44,263 bases of DNA, from positions 1 through 44,263 of the forward strand of contig CAMWSP010000002.1 in assembly GCA_947176935.1 (NCBI GenBank). Reading direction: 5' to 3'. Both the position numbers and the translations under genes were made by a program. This document shows, in pieces, positions 28,226-37,956 of this stretch; position 1 is the stretch's first letter; each line of letters starts with the position of its first letter. The notes under the pieces were generated by a model. The model worked only from the letters and a program-made list of their open reading frames with translations. It had not been told where the DNA came from and did not search any database. Origin of the DNA: an uncultured Porphyromonadaceae bacterium. Lineage in GTDB: Bacteria > Bacteroidota > Bacteroidia > Bacteroidales > Muribaculaceae.

Positions 28226-29931
28226 AAACACTGCGCTTTCTCCTCGCCTTATGGGTCGGTCTTTGCGGTTTGGCCGCAGTTGCCGCCTCCCCGTCGACCT
28301 ACGACTTCGAAGCCCGGAGCCGCAAGTCGGACTATTATTTCATGGAAGCGCTGCGCCAGCGGGCCCTGGACCGTGAGGACCTGGCGCTGGCAATGATGAA
28401 CCGCGCGCTGGAACTCAACGACGTAAAGACCGACGACGAAGCCTACGAGCTGGGCATCAGGCTGATGCTCCTCGGGCGGACCACACGCGACTCGCTGCTC
28501 TACGACCGCGGCGTGCAGCTTTGCGAGGGCTACTTCGACAAGCATCCGTCTGACATGTTTGCCGGCGACCAGCTGGCGCAATATCATGCCGCGTCGGGCA
28601 ACGTTGGGCGCGCCGTTGAAATCTTCGACACCTTGCAGTCTTTTTATCCTACCAACGCACTGATAACCGCCAACCACGCCGACATGCTTCTGCGTGCCCA
28701 GCGTCTGGGCGAGGCCATTGACCTTTACCGCAATCTCGAAAAGGTCGTAGGCCGAAATCCGAGCCTGACGCAGCGCATAACGAACGTTATGATTTGGCAG
28801 GGCGACACGGTTGGCGCCCTGGCCGAGATCGACGGGCTGATAGCCTCGCAACCCCGCAGCGTCGATGCCTTGCAGCTGGGTGCGGCTGCCGCGTCGCAGT
28901 TCGGCCGCCTTGATCAGGCGCTCGATTATATTGACCGCGCCAAGGAGCTGGATCCCACGAACGGTACTACCTATTACTACGCGGCCAACGTTTACAAACT
29001 GCAGGGCCGCACCGAGGACTATGAAAATGCCATTCGCGGCGCCATTACGGGCGATGACCTTGAGCGCGATGCCAAAGTTGACCTGCTCCGCTTTTATGTG
29101 GAATCGGAATGGCAAAAAGATTCCGCTTCGGCCAAAATCGACCCGCTGTTTGAATCGCTGGCCGACCAGTATACCCACGATCATGAAATCCGGATGCTCT
29201 ACATGTCGTATCTGGCATCGCAGAAGCGCTGGCTACAGGCAGCCGAGCAGCTGGAAATGGCAGTGAGCGTGGATCCTGCCGACCCCAAGGATTTTCTGAT
29301 GCTGGCGCGCTTCTATGGCTCGGCCGATGACCTCAACGGCGTTCTCAACGCAACCGAAACGGGCCTGATTCATCATCCGCGCTCGATTGAACTCTATCAG
29401 ATGCTTGCTGCGGTGTATTCGCGCAAGGAAAACTACCGGGCGGCGGAGGAAACATTGCGCCGCGCCCTGCAGATTGACTCGGTTGGCGCTGCCGAGCGCA
29501 GCGATATTTACCGCGACCTGGCCGACCTGGGGCAGCAAACCGGCGCTCCGCGCGACTCGATTATAGCCGGCTATGAGCAGGCTCTGGAGCTGAACCCCGA
29601 AAACGACCTGGCAATGAATAACTACGCCTATTGGCTGTCGGTTGCCGAAGGGGGCGACCTGCTGCGCGCAAAGGAGCTGATTGCCAAGGCTATCATGTAT
29701 GAGCCGGCGTCGCCGACCTATTGCGACACCTACGCCTGGGTGGCCTATCGCCTGGGCGACCTCGAAACCGCCAAACGATACATTGATATGGCGCTTACGT
29801 TTGACCGCACATATCTTGAAAATAACCACGAGGCTCTCGACGAGACTTTGGGCCATGCCGCCGATATTTATGAGGCGCTCGGCCAGCTCGAAAAGGCCAA
29901 TGAATTCCGCCAGCGCATTCAAAAGAAATGA
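28222..29931 (+). CDS. Exported TPR-repeat protein
   Basis: Signal peptide then multiple TPR-like repeats; apparent TTG start overlapping dut TGA. Confidence 0.85.
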   Translation: MKTLRFLLALWVGLCGLAAVAASPSTYDFEARSRKSDYYFMEALRQRALDREDLALAMMNRALELNDVKTDDEAYELGIRLMLLGRTTRDSLLYDRGVQLCEGYFDKHPSDMFAGDQLAQYHAASGNVGRAVEIFDTLQSFYPTNALITANHADMLLRAQRLGEAIDLYRNLEKVVGRNPSLTQRITNVMIWQGDTVGALAEIDGLIASQPRSVDALQLGAAAASQFGRLDQALDYIDRAKELDPTNGTTYYYAANVYKLQGRTEDYENAIRGAITGDDLERDAKVDLLRFYVESEWQKDSASAKIDPLFESLADQYTHDHEIRMLYMSYLASQKRWLQAAEQLEMAVSVDPADPKDFLMLARFYGSADDLNGVLNATETGLIHHPRSIELYQMLAAVYSRKENYRAAEETLRRALQIDSVGAAERSDIYRDLADLGQQTGAPRDSIIAGYEQALELNPENDLAMNNYAYWLSVAEGGDLLRAKELIAKAIMYEPASPTYCDTYAWVAYRLGDLETAKRYIDMALTFDRTYLENNHEALDETLGHAADIYEALGQLEKANEFRQRIQKK

Positions 29932-30551
29932 AAAAGATTCTTTGCATCACTTTGTTCGCGGCCCTGCTGACTTTGGGGCTCGCCGGCTGCCGCTCGTCGA
30001 AAAACGCCACTGAAGTTCCCGATACCGTGCAGCCCTCAGTGGTTGAAACCCCGCAGTGGAGCAACGTAACGTTCCCTGTGAGGGTCAACATCATTCAGCC
30101 GCTCGGCATTTCACTCAACGGCACGGCAACCCTTGTGCGTGACCAATATGTTTATGTCAGCATGCGGATGCTTGGCTTTGAAGTAGCGCAGTTCTATGTG
30201 ACTCCCGGCGGAATTGACCTCGTTGCCAAGCAGCCGCAGAAAATGTGGGTGGAAGAGCCGATGGGCGACCGGCTGAAGTCGGCCGATGTGGATTTCCTGA
30301 CCATTCAGGAAGCGCTGCTGGGAAACCGCGAGGCGCAGGCTAAACTGCCGGCGTCGCTGCAATGCAGCGGCTCGGAAACCACTCCGCAATTCCGCCTGCA
30401 AACCAAGCTGAAAAATATGCAGGTCGACGTTGTTCTCGACTGTCAGCTCGCCGATGCGCGCTGGAACGTTGAGCGTCCCGCCAACTTCTCCGCCCCGAGC
30501 GGCATAGCCAAAACCACTCTCCAAAACGCAGCAGGCAGCCTTGGTCGCTAA
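29928..30551 (+). CDS. DUF4292 lipoprotein
   Basis: Lipobox LGLAGC; ATGA overlap with TPR gene; position before the EnvC-like gene as in other Bacteroidales. Confidence 0.7.
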   Translation: MKKILCITLFAALLTLGLAGCRSSKNATEVPDTVQPSVVETPQWSNVTFPVRVNIIQPLGISLNGTATLVRDQYVYVSMRMLGFEVAQFYVTPGGIDLVAKQPQKMWVEEPMGDRLKSADVDFLTIQEALLGNREAQAKLPASLQCSGSETTPQFRLQTKLKNMQVDVVLDCQLADARWNVERPANFSAPSGIAKTTLQNAAGSLGR

Positions 30552-31995
30552 GTTTCGCATATTGATTCTCGCGGCTGCGGTGGCCTTTTCTGCAGTTGCT
30601 GTCTGCCCCCGGGCTTATGCTGCCCCGGGAGAGTTCGGTGTGTTCGCGGTAGTGGCTTCTCCGCAGAAGGCGAAGTCCAAAGCCAAGAGCAATACGAAAG
30701 CCAAGAGTAGCACCAAGGCCAAAGCCAAATCAGGCAGTGCCGCCAAACCGAAGGCTCAGGCACCGGCCGCGCCGACAACAAGCGCCGACGCCAAGAAGCA
30801 GCGGCGCCAAACCGAGCAGCAAATGGCCCGCACGGCCAAGGAACTCAAGGCCGCTGAAGCCGAAATCAAAAACAATCTGCGCAAGGTGAGCCGCCTGGAG
30901 GGCGACATAGAGCGCGCCGCCGCCACCGAGCAGCGCCTGCAGCAGCGAATAGATTCGCTCACCGAGCGCGGCCGGTTGGTCAAGGATTCCATCACCGCCG
31001 GCGAAAAAGAGCTGCAGCGGTTGCGCGAACTCTATATCCGCGCGGTGCGCTCGTCGCGACGCAATCGCCGCGAAATGACGCCGGTAACCTTCGTGTTCTC
31101 GGCCTCGACGGTGCGTCAGGCTTGGCGCCGCATGGGCTATCTGGAAGAATTCTCGAAGTGGCGCGGACGCAAAACAGACGAAATAAACACCCTGATAACC
31201 GACCTCGAAGCCAAGCGTACGGAACTCGAGGAAATGAAAAACAAGGTGCTCAACCTGCGCCGCGAGGCGCAGATTCAGGGGAGCAAGCTGCGCAAAGACC
31301 GCGCCTCGCTCCAAACCGTCGTGGGCAATCTTCAAGGCAAGCAGAAAGAGCTCAACTCGGTGCTTGAAAAGCAGAAAGCGACCCTGGCCAAGCTCGACCG
31401 CGAAATAGAGCGCCTGATTCAGAAGGAAATAGAGGAGGAACGCAAGCGCCGAGAGGCCGAGGAGCGCCGCAAGGCCGCCGAGGGTAAAAACGCCGGCTCG
31501 AAGGAGCAGGCATCTGAAACGGCTAAGCCGAAGCCGGCCTCTGATTTCGTGCCGGGTGCCACCGCAGCCAACTCTCCCGGAAATTTCGCGTCGCAGAAGG
31601 GCAAACTCCCGTCGCCGTTGAGCCACACCTATGCCGTTGTGCAGGGCTTTGGCGTTCAGCAACATCGCTCAATCAAGACTCTGGAAGTGAATAACCCCGG
31701 AGTGGACCTCGAAACCGCGGCCAATGCCACGGCCCGCGCCGTTTATCCGGGAGTTGTCAGCGCGGTGTTCGTTCAGGAGGGGCTGGGCCATGTGGTTCTC
31801 GTTCGCCATGGCGAATATCTGACCGTATACGCCAATATCAAGAATCTGAGAGTAGGCAAGGGCGCCAAGCTCAAAACCGGCGATGCAATCGGCTCCGTGG
31901 GGCCGAGCGATGTTGACCCATCGCGCGGTCAGCTCCACTTTGAAATTCGCCGCGAACGCGAAAAATACAACCCGATGCAATGGCTAAAACGCTGA
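30541..31995 (+). CDS. EnvC-like murein hydrolase activator (coiled coil plus degenerate LytM/M23 domain)
   Basis: Signal peptide, long coiled coil, C-terminal LytM domain ending GQLHFEIRREREKYNPMQWL; TTG start overlapping preceding gene. Confidence 0.88.
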   Translation: MVAKFRILILAAAVAFSAVAVCPRAYAAPGEFGVFAVVASPQKAKSKAKSNTKAKSSTKAKAKSGSAAKPKAQAPAAPTTSADAKKQRRQTEQQMARTAKELKAAEAEIKNNLRKVSRLEGDIERAAATEQRLQQRIDSLTERGRLVKDSITAGEKELQRLRELYIRAVRSSRRNRREMTPVTFVFSASTVRQAWRRMGYLEEFSKWRGRKTDEINTLITDLEAKRTELEEMKNKVLNLRREAQIQGSKLRKDRASLQTVVGNLQGKQKELNSVLEKQKATLAKLDREIERLIQKEIEEERKRREAEERRKAAEGKNAGSKEQASETAKPKPASDFVPGATAANSPGNFASQKGKLPSPLSHTYAVVQGFGVQQHRSIKTLEVNNPGVDLETAANATARAVYPGVVSAVFVQEGLGHVVLVRHGEYLTVYANIKNLRVGKGAKLKTGDAIGSVGPSDVDPSRGQLHFEIRREREKYNPMQWLKR

Positions 31996-33308
31996 CTGCG
32001 CGAGTGCTGAAAGCCACCTCGCTGCTCGGGTCGACCCAGGGGGTAAACATGCTGTGCTCGATAGTCAGAACCAAGGCGCTGGCTATGCTCATAGGCCCTG
32101 TTGGCGTTGGCCTTTTCGGTGCAGTCAGTCAGGCCGCCGACATGATTGGTAACTTCACCCAGCTTAACGTACGCACCTCCGCGGTGCCGGCTCTTTCGGC
32201 TGCCTCCGCCGGGCGATTCGACGAAATGCTGATTTCAGTGCGCCGCTGCGGCCGCTTGCTCGGCATTGTGGGCATGGTGCTGATGTTCCTGCTGGCGCCG
32301 CTGTTGTCGGAGGCCGTCTATCATTCCGGGGAGTACACCGGCGCCTTCCGCATAACGGCCGTTTCGCTGCTTTTCGTGGCCCTGCAAGGCTCGGAGCTGG
32401 TGGTTCTGCAGGCCACCTCGCGCTATAAGCCGATTGCCGCCTCGGGGCTGTTTACGGCGCTCACCGGCATGCCGTTGGCCATTGCCCTCTATTTCTGGCT
32501 CGGCATTGACGGCGTCGCACCCGGCATCGTGGCCTATTCGGTGCTCGCATTCGCCGGATCATGGTGGTTCACCCGTCGGTATCGTCCTGTCGGTCCGAAG
32601 CCTTCGTGGCGCCACAGTCTGAATCTCGGCTACGGTTTCGTCAAGGTCGGCTTGCTGCTCACCCTCACCTCGCTGGCCACCTATGGCGTCAACTTCGTGT
32701 TCATGGCCTTTATGCGCGGCAACGACGAGGCGCTCGGTCTCTATCAGGCCGGCTATAAGGTGGTCTGGAGCTATACCGGAGTATTCTTCATGGCCTTCAG
32801 CATGGAATTCTATCCCCGCCTGTCGAAAACGGTTCATAACAGCCGCCACGTTTCGTTGCTCATTTCCCATCAGGCCGCATTGTCGTCGGCTGTGCTCGCC
32901 GTTGGCGCCGCCGCCGTAGTGGCACTGACCCCCTGGCTGATGCCGCTGCTTTATAGAGGAGACTTCAGCGGAGCCGACGCCTACGTTCGCTGGGGCATGG
33001 TCGGCATGGCCTTCCGCCCGCTCTCCATGGCCATGAGCTATAGTTTTCTGGCCGCCGGGCGCAGCCGCGTTTATTGCGCAACCGAAGTCATTTCGGCGCT
33101 ATGCGGCCTGGTTCTGAACGTTGCCGGCTATCGCATGGCCGGCTTTTCCGGTCTTGGCATAGCCACGGCCCTGTGGATGTTTCTCGAGCTGTTTATCATG
33201 CTCCTTGCCGCTCGCTTCAGCTGCGCGCCCCTTCCCCGATCGCTCGCCCTGCTGCCGGCCCTCGCCGCCCCCCTGCCGGCCCTCCTCCTCTGCCTGCTTT
33301 TGGCCTGA
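31980..33308 (+). CDS. Oligosaccharide flippase family (Wzx/MATE-like) membrane protein
   Basis: Polytopic; STQGVNMLCSIVRTKALAMLIGPVGVGLFG typical of O-antigen translocases. Confidence 0.85.
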   Translation: MAKTLTARVLKATSLLGSTQGVNMLCSIVRTKALAMLIGPVGVGLFGAVSQAADMIGNFTQLNVRTSAVPALSAASAGRFDEMLISVRRCGRLLGIVGMVLMFLLAPLLSEAVYHSGEYTGAFRITAVSLLFVALQGSELVVLQATSRYKPIAASGLFTALTGMPLAIALYFWLGIDGVAPGIVAYSVLAFAGSWWFTRRYRPVGPKPSWRHSLNLGYGFVKVGLLLTLTSLATYGVNFVFMAFMRGNDEALGLYQAGYKVVWSYTGVFFMAFSMEFYPRLSKTVHNSRHVSLLISHQAALSSAVLAVGAAAVVALTPWLMPLLYRGDFSGADAYVRWGMVGMAFRPLSMAMSYSFLAAGRSRVYCATEVISALCGLVLNVAGYRMAGFSGLGIATALWMFLELFIMLLAARFSCAPLPRSLALLPALAAPLPALLLCLLLA

Positions 33309-33363
33309 TAGGGTGGGGAAAGATAGTGTGCTGTAAATCAGCGTATTAACATATATTAACATC

Positions 33364-33371
33364 GGGGGGGG
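33364..33371. repeat. G8 homopolymer tract
   Basis: atcGGGGGGGGtatt directly upstream of the promoter-like box at 33391. Confidence 0.9.
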
Positions 33372-33390
33372 TATTTTGTTAAATTTTGTT

Positions 33391-33398
33391 TACCTTTG
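33391..33398 (+). promoter_or_regulatory. -7 promoter element TACCTTTG
   Basis: Matches TAnnTTTG; 35 nt upstream of ATG 33434; no clear TTTG at usual -33 spacing (G8 tract lies there). Confidence 0.55.
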
Positions 33399-33433
33399 CG
33401 CAATGTTTTCATCACTTAATTCACTTAAAAATC

Positions 33434-33940
33434 ATGAAATTACGAAATCTTGCCGCAATGGTTCTCGGAATTGCCATGCTCGTTCCGAATGTGGCTTCCG
33501 CCAAGAAAAACGATGATCGTATAGTTCCTGAATATCAGGTTGAAGGAGCAGGCTCCGCTTCAAACAGCGCCCAGCTAGTTCGCGTGTATATTCTTTCCAA
33601 GAAAAAAGATGTTACGGATGAGGATTTGAGCCGTTGCGCGGTTCATGCAGTGCTGTTCCGCGACATTGACGATACGGCCAACTCCGGTTATGGCAGCGTA
33701 GCTACTAAAAAGGCTATCATGGGCTCTCCCTCGGCTGAAGCTCAGTATATTGACTTTTTCGAGCCGTTTTTCCGCAACGGCGACTGCAACAAATACGTTC
33801 AGGTGGTCGATAATTCGCGCCGCGTTGTTAAGGCCGGCAAGCAGTTCAAGACTTCGGCCGAAGTGCGTGTGAACACCGCCCAACTGCGCAAGGACCTGAA
33901 GCAGCAGGGCATGGTTAAAGATCTCGGTTCGGGTTGGTAA
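33434..33940 (+). CDS. Uncharacterised exported protein, paralogous to 33960-34454
   Basis: Signal peptide MKLRNLAAMVLGIAMLVPNVASA; start chosen downstream of promoter box. Confidence 0.8.
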   Translation: MKLRNLAAMVLGIAMLVPNVASAKKNDDRIVPEYQVEGAGSASNSAQLVRVYILSKKKDVTDEDLSRCAVHAVLFRDIDDTANSGYGSVATKKAIMGSPSAEAQYIDFFEPFFRNGDCNKYVQVVDNSRRVVKAGKQFKTSAEVRVNTAQLRKDLKQQGMVKDLGSGW

Positions 33941-33959
33941 TTACAGGTATCTGACAGCT

Positions 33960-34454
33960 ATGAGATTTAATAAGCTTATTGCCGTAGCCCTGGTGGCGCT
34001 GACGGTGTCGGTGCTCGGCTCATGCCGCGGCCATCAGACCGTAGCGGATTCTTATGCGAATTATCAGTTCCCGACAACCTGCGTGAACGTTTCCCCTACG
34101 GGCTCACTGACGGTTCGCAGCTGGGGCAGCGGCCATAATAAGGCAACGGCCATCGAGGATGCTAAGCGCAAGGCGCTCAACGAACTCATCTTTTCGGGTA
34201 TCAAGGGTTCGAACAACCCGTTATGTAAGGCGCTGGTGACCGAAGTGAACGCCCGCGAGCGCTATGCAGAATATTTCGACCGCTTCTTTGCCAACGGCGG
34301 TGAATATCGCAAGTTCGTGAAGGAGACTTCCGCAACCGATGATTCGCGCGTAAAAGCCAAAAACAACGGCCGCGAAAGCTATGGCGTGACTTTGGATATC
34401 GACCGGAGCGCCCTGCGCAGCCAGCTGGTGAAAGACGGCCTGCTCTCTAAATAA
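33960..34454 (+). CDS. Uncharacterised lipoprotein, possible LPP20/FlgT-N-like fold
   Basis: Lipobox SVLGSC; WGSGHNKATAIEDAKRKALNELIFSGIKG. Confidence 0.75.
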   Translation: MRFNKLIAVALVALTVSVLGSCRGHQTVADSYANYQFPTTCVNVSPTGSLTVRSWGSGHNKATAIEDAKRKALNELIFSGIKGSNNPLCKALVTEVNARERYAEYFDRFFANGGEYRKFVKETSATDDSRVKAKNNGRESYGVTLDIDRSALRSQLVKDGLLSK

Positions 34455-34490
34455 AAACGCACAATCAATCATTATTTCACTTATACACAA

Positions 34491-35444
34491 ATGACTTCTA
34501 AAAAACTTATACTCGGCGCAGTGTGCGCTCTGTTCAGCGCGGTTTCGGTGAATGCAGGTGCGCCTCCGACCGTTATGTTCCTTCCCGACAAAACCTGGTG
34601 TAATAATCATGACTATGTTACCCGTTCGGAACGCAACGGCAAAGTGCGTGTGACCGAAAACTACGATGCCGCCTTTATGGATTCCGACCTTTCGAACGTT
34701 AAAACTCAGCTCAATGCTCTGCTCAAGGACAATGGTTTGGTGCCCAAAGACTACGGCGCAACCACCGAACTGGACGATGAGGAAGAAATGGAAGAAGAAG
34801 CCTATAACGGCGATACCCCTTCGGGTGGTGAAAATGCTGCCACCGACTATGAAATGCTGCTGAGCAAACTCCGCCCCGACATTATCATTAAAGTGGGCTG
34901 GGACGTTAACAAAGTCGGTTTCAACTACACCTGCTCCTACCGCCTTGAGGCTCTCGACTCCTATTCCGGCAAGAGCATCGCCGCCATCACGGCCGAAACT
35001 CCTACCTTGAAAACAACCATTCCGCTGGCTGCCGCTATCAAGAACGCTGCTACGGAACATATGCCTCAGTTCATTTCACGTTTGCAGGAGCACTTCGACG
35101 ACCTGCAGGCCAACGGCCGTGAAATCACGGTGACTTGCCGCATCAGCAGCGCTTCTGATGCCAACTTCAACACCGACTTCGACGGCCGCGAACTGTCGAC
35201 CGTAATTTCCGACTGGATGAACGACAACACGGTGAACCACTCGTATTCAATGCGTAACTCTTCGCGCAATCGCCTTGTGTTCGAGCAGGTGCGCATTCCT
35301 TTCACCGATGCCAACGGCCGCGTTATGCAGGCCAAGGAGTTCGTTGACCAGCTCAAGCGTTATCTGAAGTCCACATGCGGTATCAGCAGCGAAAACGCCA
35401 CAAAGGGCCTTGGCTCCGGTCGCCTGTATGACATGACTCATTGA
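34491..35444 (+). CDS. Exported DUF6175-like protein
   Basis: Signal peptide, PTVMFLPDKTWCNNHDYV...RPDIIIKVGWDVNKVG; family name from memory. Confidence 0.65.
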   Translation: MTSKKLILGAVCALFSAVSVNAGAPPTVMFLPDKTWCNNHDYVTRSERNGKVRVTENYDAAFMDSDLSNVKTQLNALLKDNGLVPKDYGATTELDDEEEMEEEAYNGDTPSGGENAATDYEMLLSKLRPDIIIKVGWDVNKVGFNYTCSYRLEALDSYSGKSIAAITAETPTLKTTIPLAAAIKNAATEHMPQFISRLQEHFDDLQANGREITVTCRISSASDANFNTDFDGRELSTVISDWMNDNTVNHSYSMRNSSRNRLVFEQVRIPFTDANGRVMQAKEFVDQLKRYLKSTCGISSENATKGLGSGRLYDMTH

Positions 35445-35467
35445 GCCGATAAAAATACCTTTATGAT

Positions 35468-36418
35468 ATGAAGATATTGAATGTATTTGCCGCAATGCTC
35501 CTCGGCGCCGTGCCTATGGCCGGCGCGGCCCAGGATGCCTGCACCATAGATATTGCGGTAGCCAACGTTTCGAAAGGCGATGTTGTGCCCGAAGCGGTCA
35601 ACAGTAAACTGGAAGCCAAGCTCGCACAGGCTATTTCCAAAGCCGGTTTCTCGTCGGCACCCTACGATGCCCGCTTCTTTATTGCCGGTCGTTTCGACGA
35701 CGCTTTCAACGACATCAGCGGCGGCACCTCGCAGAAAGTTTTTGTCAAAACCAATCTGACTCTCTATATCGGCGATGCCGAAGAACAGAAGATTTTTGCA
35801 ACCGAATCTTTTGAACTCTCGGGTGTGGGTTCGTCTGACCAGCAGGCCTACACCCGCGCTCTGGGCAAACTCAGCGCCACCAACCAGCAGCTTCTGAAGT
35901 TCATTACCGAAGGCCGCCAGAAAATCATTGACTACTACGACGCAAACTATCAGACCTATATCGACAAGGCGCGTCAGGCCATGAGCGCACGCAAATTCGA
36001 TGAGGCTCTCTATTATCTGGCACCCATTCCCGACTGTTGCAAAGGCTATGCCGAGGCCCGCGACCTGTCGATGCAGGTTTGGAACGACCGCATGAACCTT
36101 GAGGCTCAGCAGCTGCTGTCGCAGGCCAAGGGCGAGTGGGCAGCCGACCCGACTGCCACCGGCGCGGCCAAGGCCTATGCCCACCTGTCGAAAATCGACC
36201 CGGCGGCCGATTGCTATGCCGAGGCCACCGCACTGGGTGAAAGCATGTCGAAAACCACTCAGAAACAGTGGGAATTCGAAAACGTTACCAAATATAAGGA
36301 TGCGCAGGCAATGGAAAAACGCCGTATCGACGCCGTCAAGGAAATTGCGGTAACCTATGCCAAGAACCAGCCTAAGGTTATCAACCGCTACACCTTTATT
36401 CCCTATCGCTATTATTAA
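35468..36418 (+). CDS. Uncharacterised exported protein
   Basis: Signal peptide; IDIAVANVSKGDVVPEAVNSKLEAKLAQAISKAGF; C-terminal helical segment. Confidence 0.75.
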   Translation: MKILNVFAAMLLGAVPMAGAAQDACTIDIAVANVSKGDVVPEAVNSKLEAKLAQAISKAGFSSAPYDARFFIAGRFDDAFNDISGGTSQKVFVKTNLTLYIGDAEEQKIFATESFELSGVGSSDQQAYTRALGKLSATNQQLLKFITEGRQKIIDYYDANYQTYIDKARQAMSARKFDEALYYLAPIPDCCKGYAEARDLSMQVWNDRMNLEAQQLLSQAKGEWAADPTATGAAKAYAHLSKIDPAADCYAEATALGESMSKTTQKQWEFENVTKYKDAQAMEKRRIDAVKEIAVTYAKNQPKVINRYTFIPYRYY

Positions 36419-36450
36419 ATCATCACATTATTCACACATATAAAACCATT

Positions 36451-37947
36451 ATGAAACATTCATCATGTGTATGGGCTGCCGCCCTGATGCTTTGCACCGC
36501 TACGGGCGCAAACGCTAAATCCACCAATGCGAACGACTCGCTGGTGCAGAACTATATGCGCAGCTCGCTCTATACTATCGTTCTGAATTCAGACACTCAG
36601 AACAACTTCTATGAAGAAGAAACCAAAAATGCTGCTGTTGGCGACGGCGGCATCATGGCTATGGCCAAGAGCATTGCCAAGACCGATGAAAAACGTGCTG
36701 CCAACGACGACAACACCGGCTCTATTTTCTCGCTCCCCGCAAAGGTGTTCCCTACCATTGCAATTCCCAACCAGTTCAATGACCATAACCTGGCCGTTCG
36801 CGTTGTGAACTTCGACTCTATCCGCAACCTCATCACTCCCGAGGAACTGGAAAAATTCGCGGTGAAGAAAAAAAGCGGCATCGGAATGTTGGCAAAAAGC
36901 ATGGCCGGCATGTCGACCTCGACCGATCAGGCAAACAACCAGTTCGACCAGTATGCACCCGCCGTTATCAACCGCTTCTTTACCAGCAATGCCGTGGCTC
37001 CCAATATCGTTGCCAAATGGTATGACTATAACCCCGGCGATAAGCACTGGAGCTATGATAGCCTCGTTACCATCACCGAACGCGGCAGCTATAACTTCTC
37101 GCCCGCTGATCTGGCGCTGGCAGCAACTGACATGAAGATGCGTCAGAAAATCGACAATACGGCTTTCGAAATGATCAAAAACACATACGTTATGGCAGTT
37201 AACCTGCGCTTCCGCTCCTATCAGGCCATCGTTGCCGAGGCATCCGCAATGGCAAATGCCGTTGGCTCGCAATTCGGTGGCTATGGAGCGCTGGCAGCCA
37301 AAGTTGCTTCGGCCGGTGCCAGTGCCGCAGCCGGCGACGGCTATACCGTTCAGGCCGTTTCGAGCCTTTATCGTCTGAAATGGAACGATGACATCAACCA
37401 GGACTTTGCCGTTAACCACATTGAAAAGAACAGCTCGCTCGACGACCTGATCAAGTCCGGCCTCTGCGAACTGGAATATATCGGCACCGAAAAATCGACC
37501 AGCAATATCCGTCAGAGCCTCTTCTCCGACAAGCCCATCAGCTCGCTGGTTACCCGTGCTACCGCCCGCGCAATCGACGAAGCTATTATTAAGCTGCAGA
37601 ACGCCCACGAAGAATTCCGCACCGTGCTGCCCGTTATTGGCGGCGATGGCAAAGGTATTATCTATGCCGCTATCGGCACCAAGGAAGGCCTTAACGAAAA
37701 GGACGAATATGAAATCCTCGAAGCCAACGAAGACGAAAACGGTAAGGTTTCCTACAAGTCCGTAGGTTCCGTTAAGGCCGTTAAGGGCAAAATCTGGAAT
37801 AACGCCTACGGCGCTGAAGAAGAACTTGCTGAAAACGATAAGGCCACCGATAGCGACAGAGAAGCCGTTGAGCGTGGTTATACCGAATTCAAGGGTAAGA
37901 AAGGCGACTACACCGGCTACTATCTCCGTTTGAAAAAGAAAAAATAA
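36451..37947 (+). CDS. Uncharacterised exported protein
   Basis: Signal peptide; C-terminal IYAAIGTKEGLNEKDEYEILEANEDENGKVSYKSVGSVKAVKGKIW small beta-domain-like segment. Confidence 0.78.
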   Translation: MKHSSCVWAAALMLCTATGANAKSTNANDSLVQNYMRSSLYTIVLNSDTQNNFYEEETKNAAVGDGGIMAMAKSIAKTDEKRAANDDNTGSIFSLPAKVFPTIAIPNQFNDHNLAVRVVNFDSIRNLITPEELEKFAVKKKSGIGMLAKSMAGMSTSTDQANNQFDQYAPAVINRFFTSNAVAPNIVAKWYDYNPGDKHWSYDSLVTITERGSYNFSPADLALAATDMKMRQKIDNTAFEMIKNTYVMAVNLRFRSYQAIVAEASAMANAVGSQFGGYGALAAKVASAGASAAAGDGYTVQAVSSLYRLKWNDDINQDFAVNHIEKNSSLDDLIKSGLCELEYIGTEKSTSNIRQSLFSDKPISSLVTRATARAIDEAIIKLQNAHEEFRTVLPVIGGDGKGIIYAAIGTKEGLNEKDEYEILEANEDENGKVSYKSVGSVKAVKGKIWNNAYGAEEELAENDKATDSDREAVERGYTEFKGKKGDYTGYYLRLKKKK

Positions 37948-37956
37948 TTAGCGGAA

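Noticed and set aside
33386-33433. Longer N-terminus (MFTFAQCFHHLIHLKI) for the first operon protein
   Set aside because: It would begin upstream of the -7 box; the signal peptide begins at M33434.
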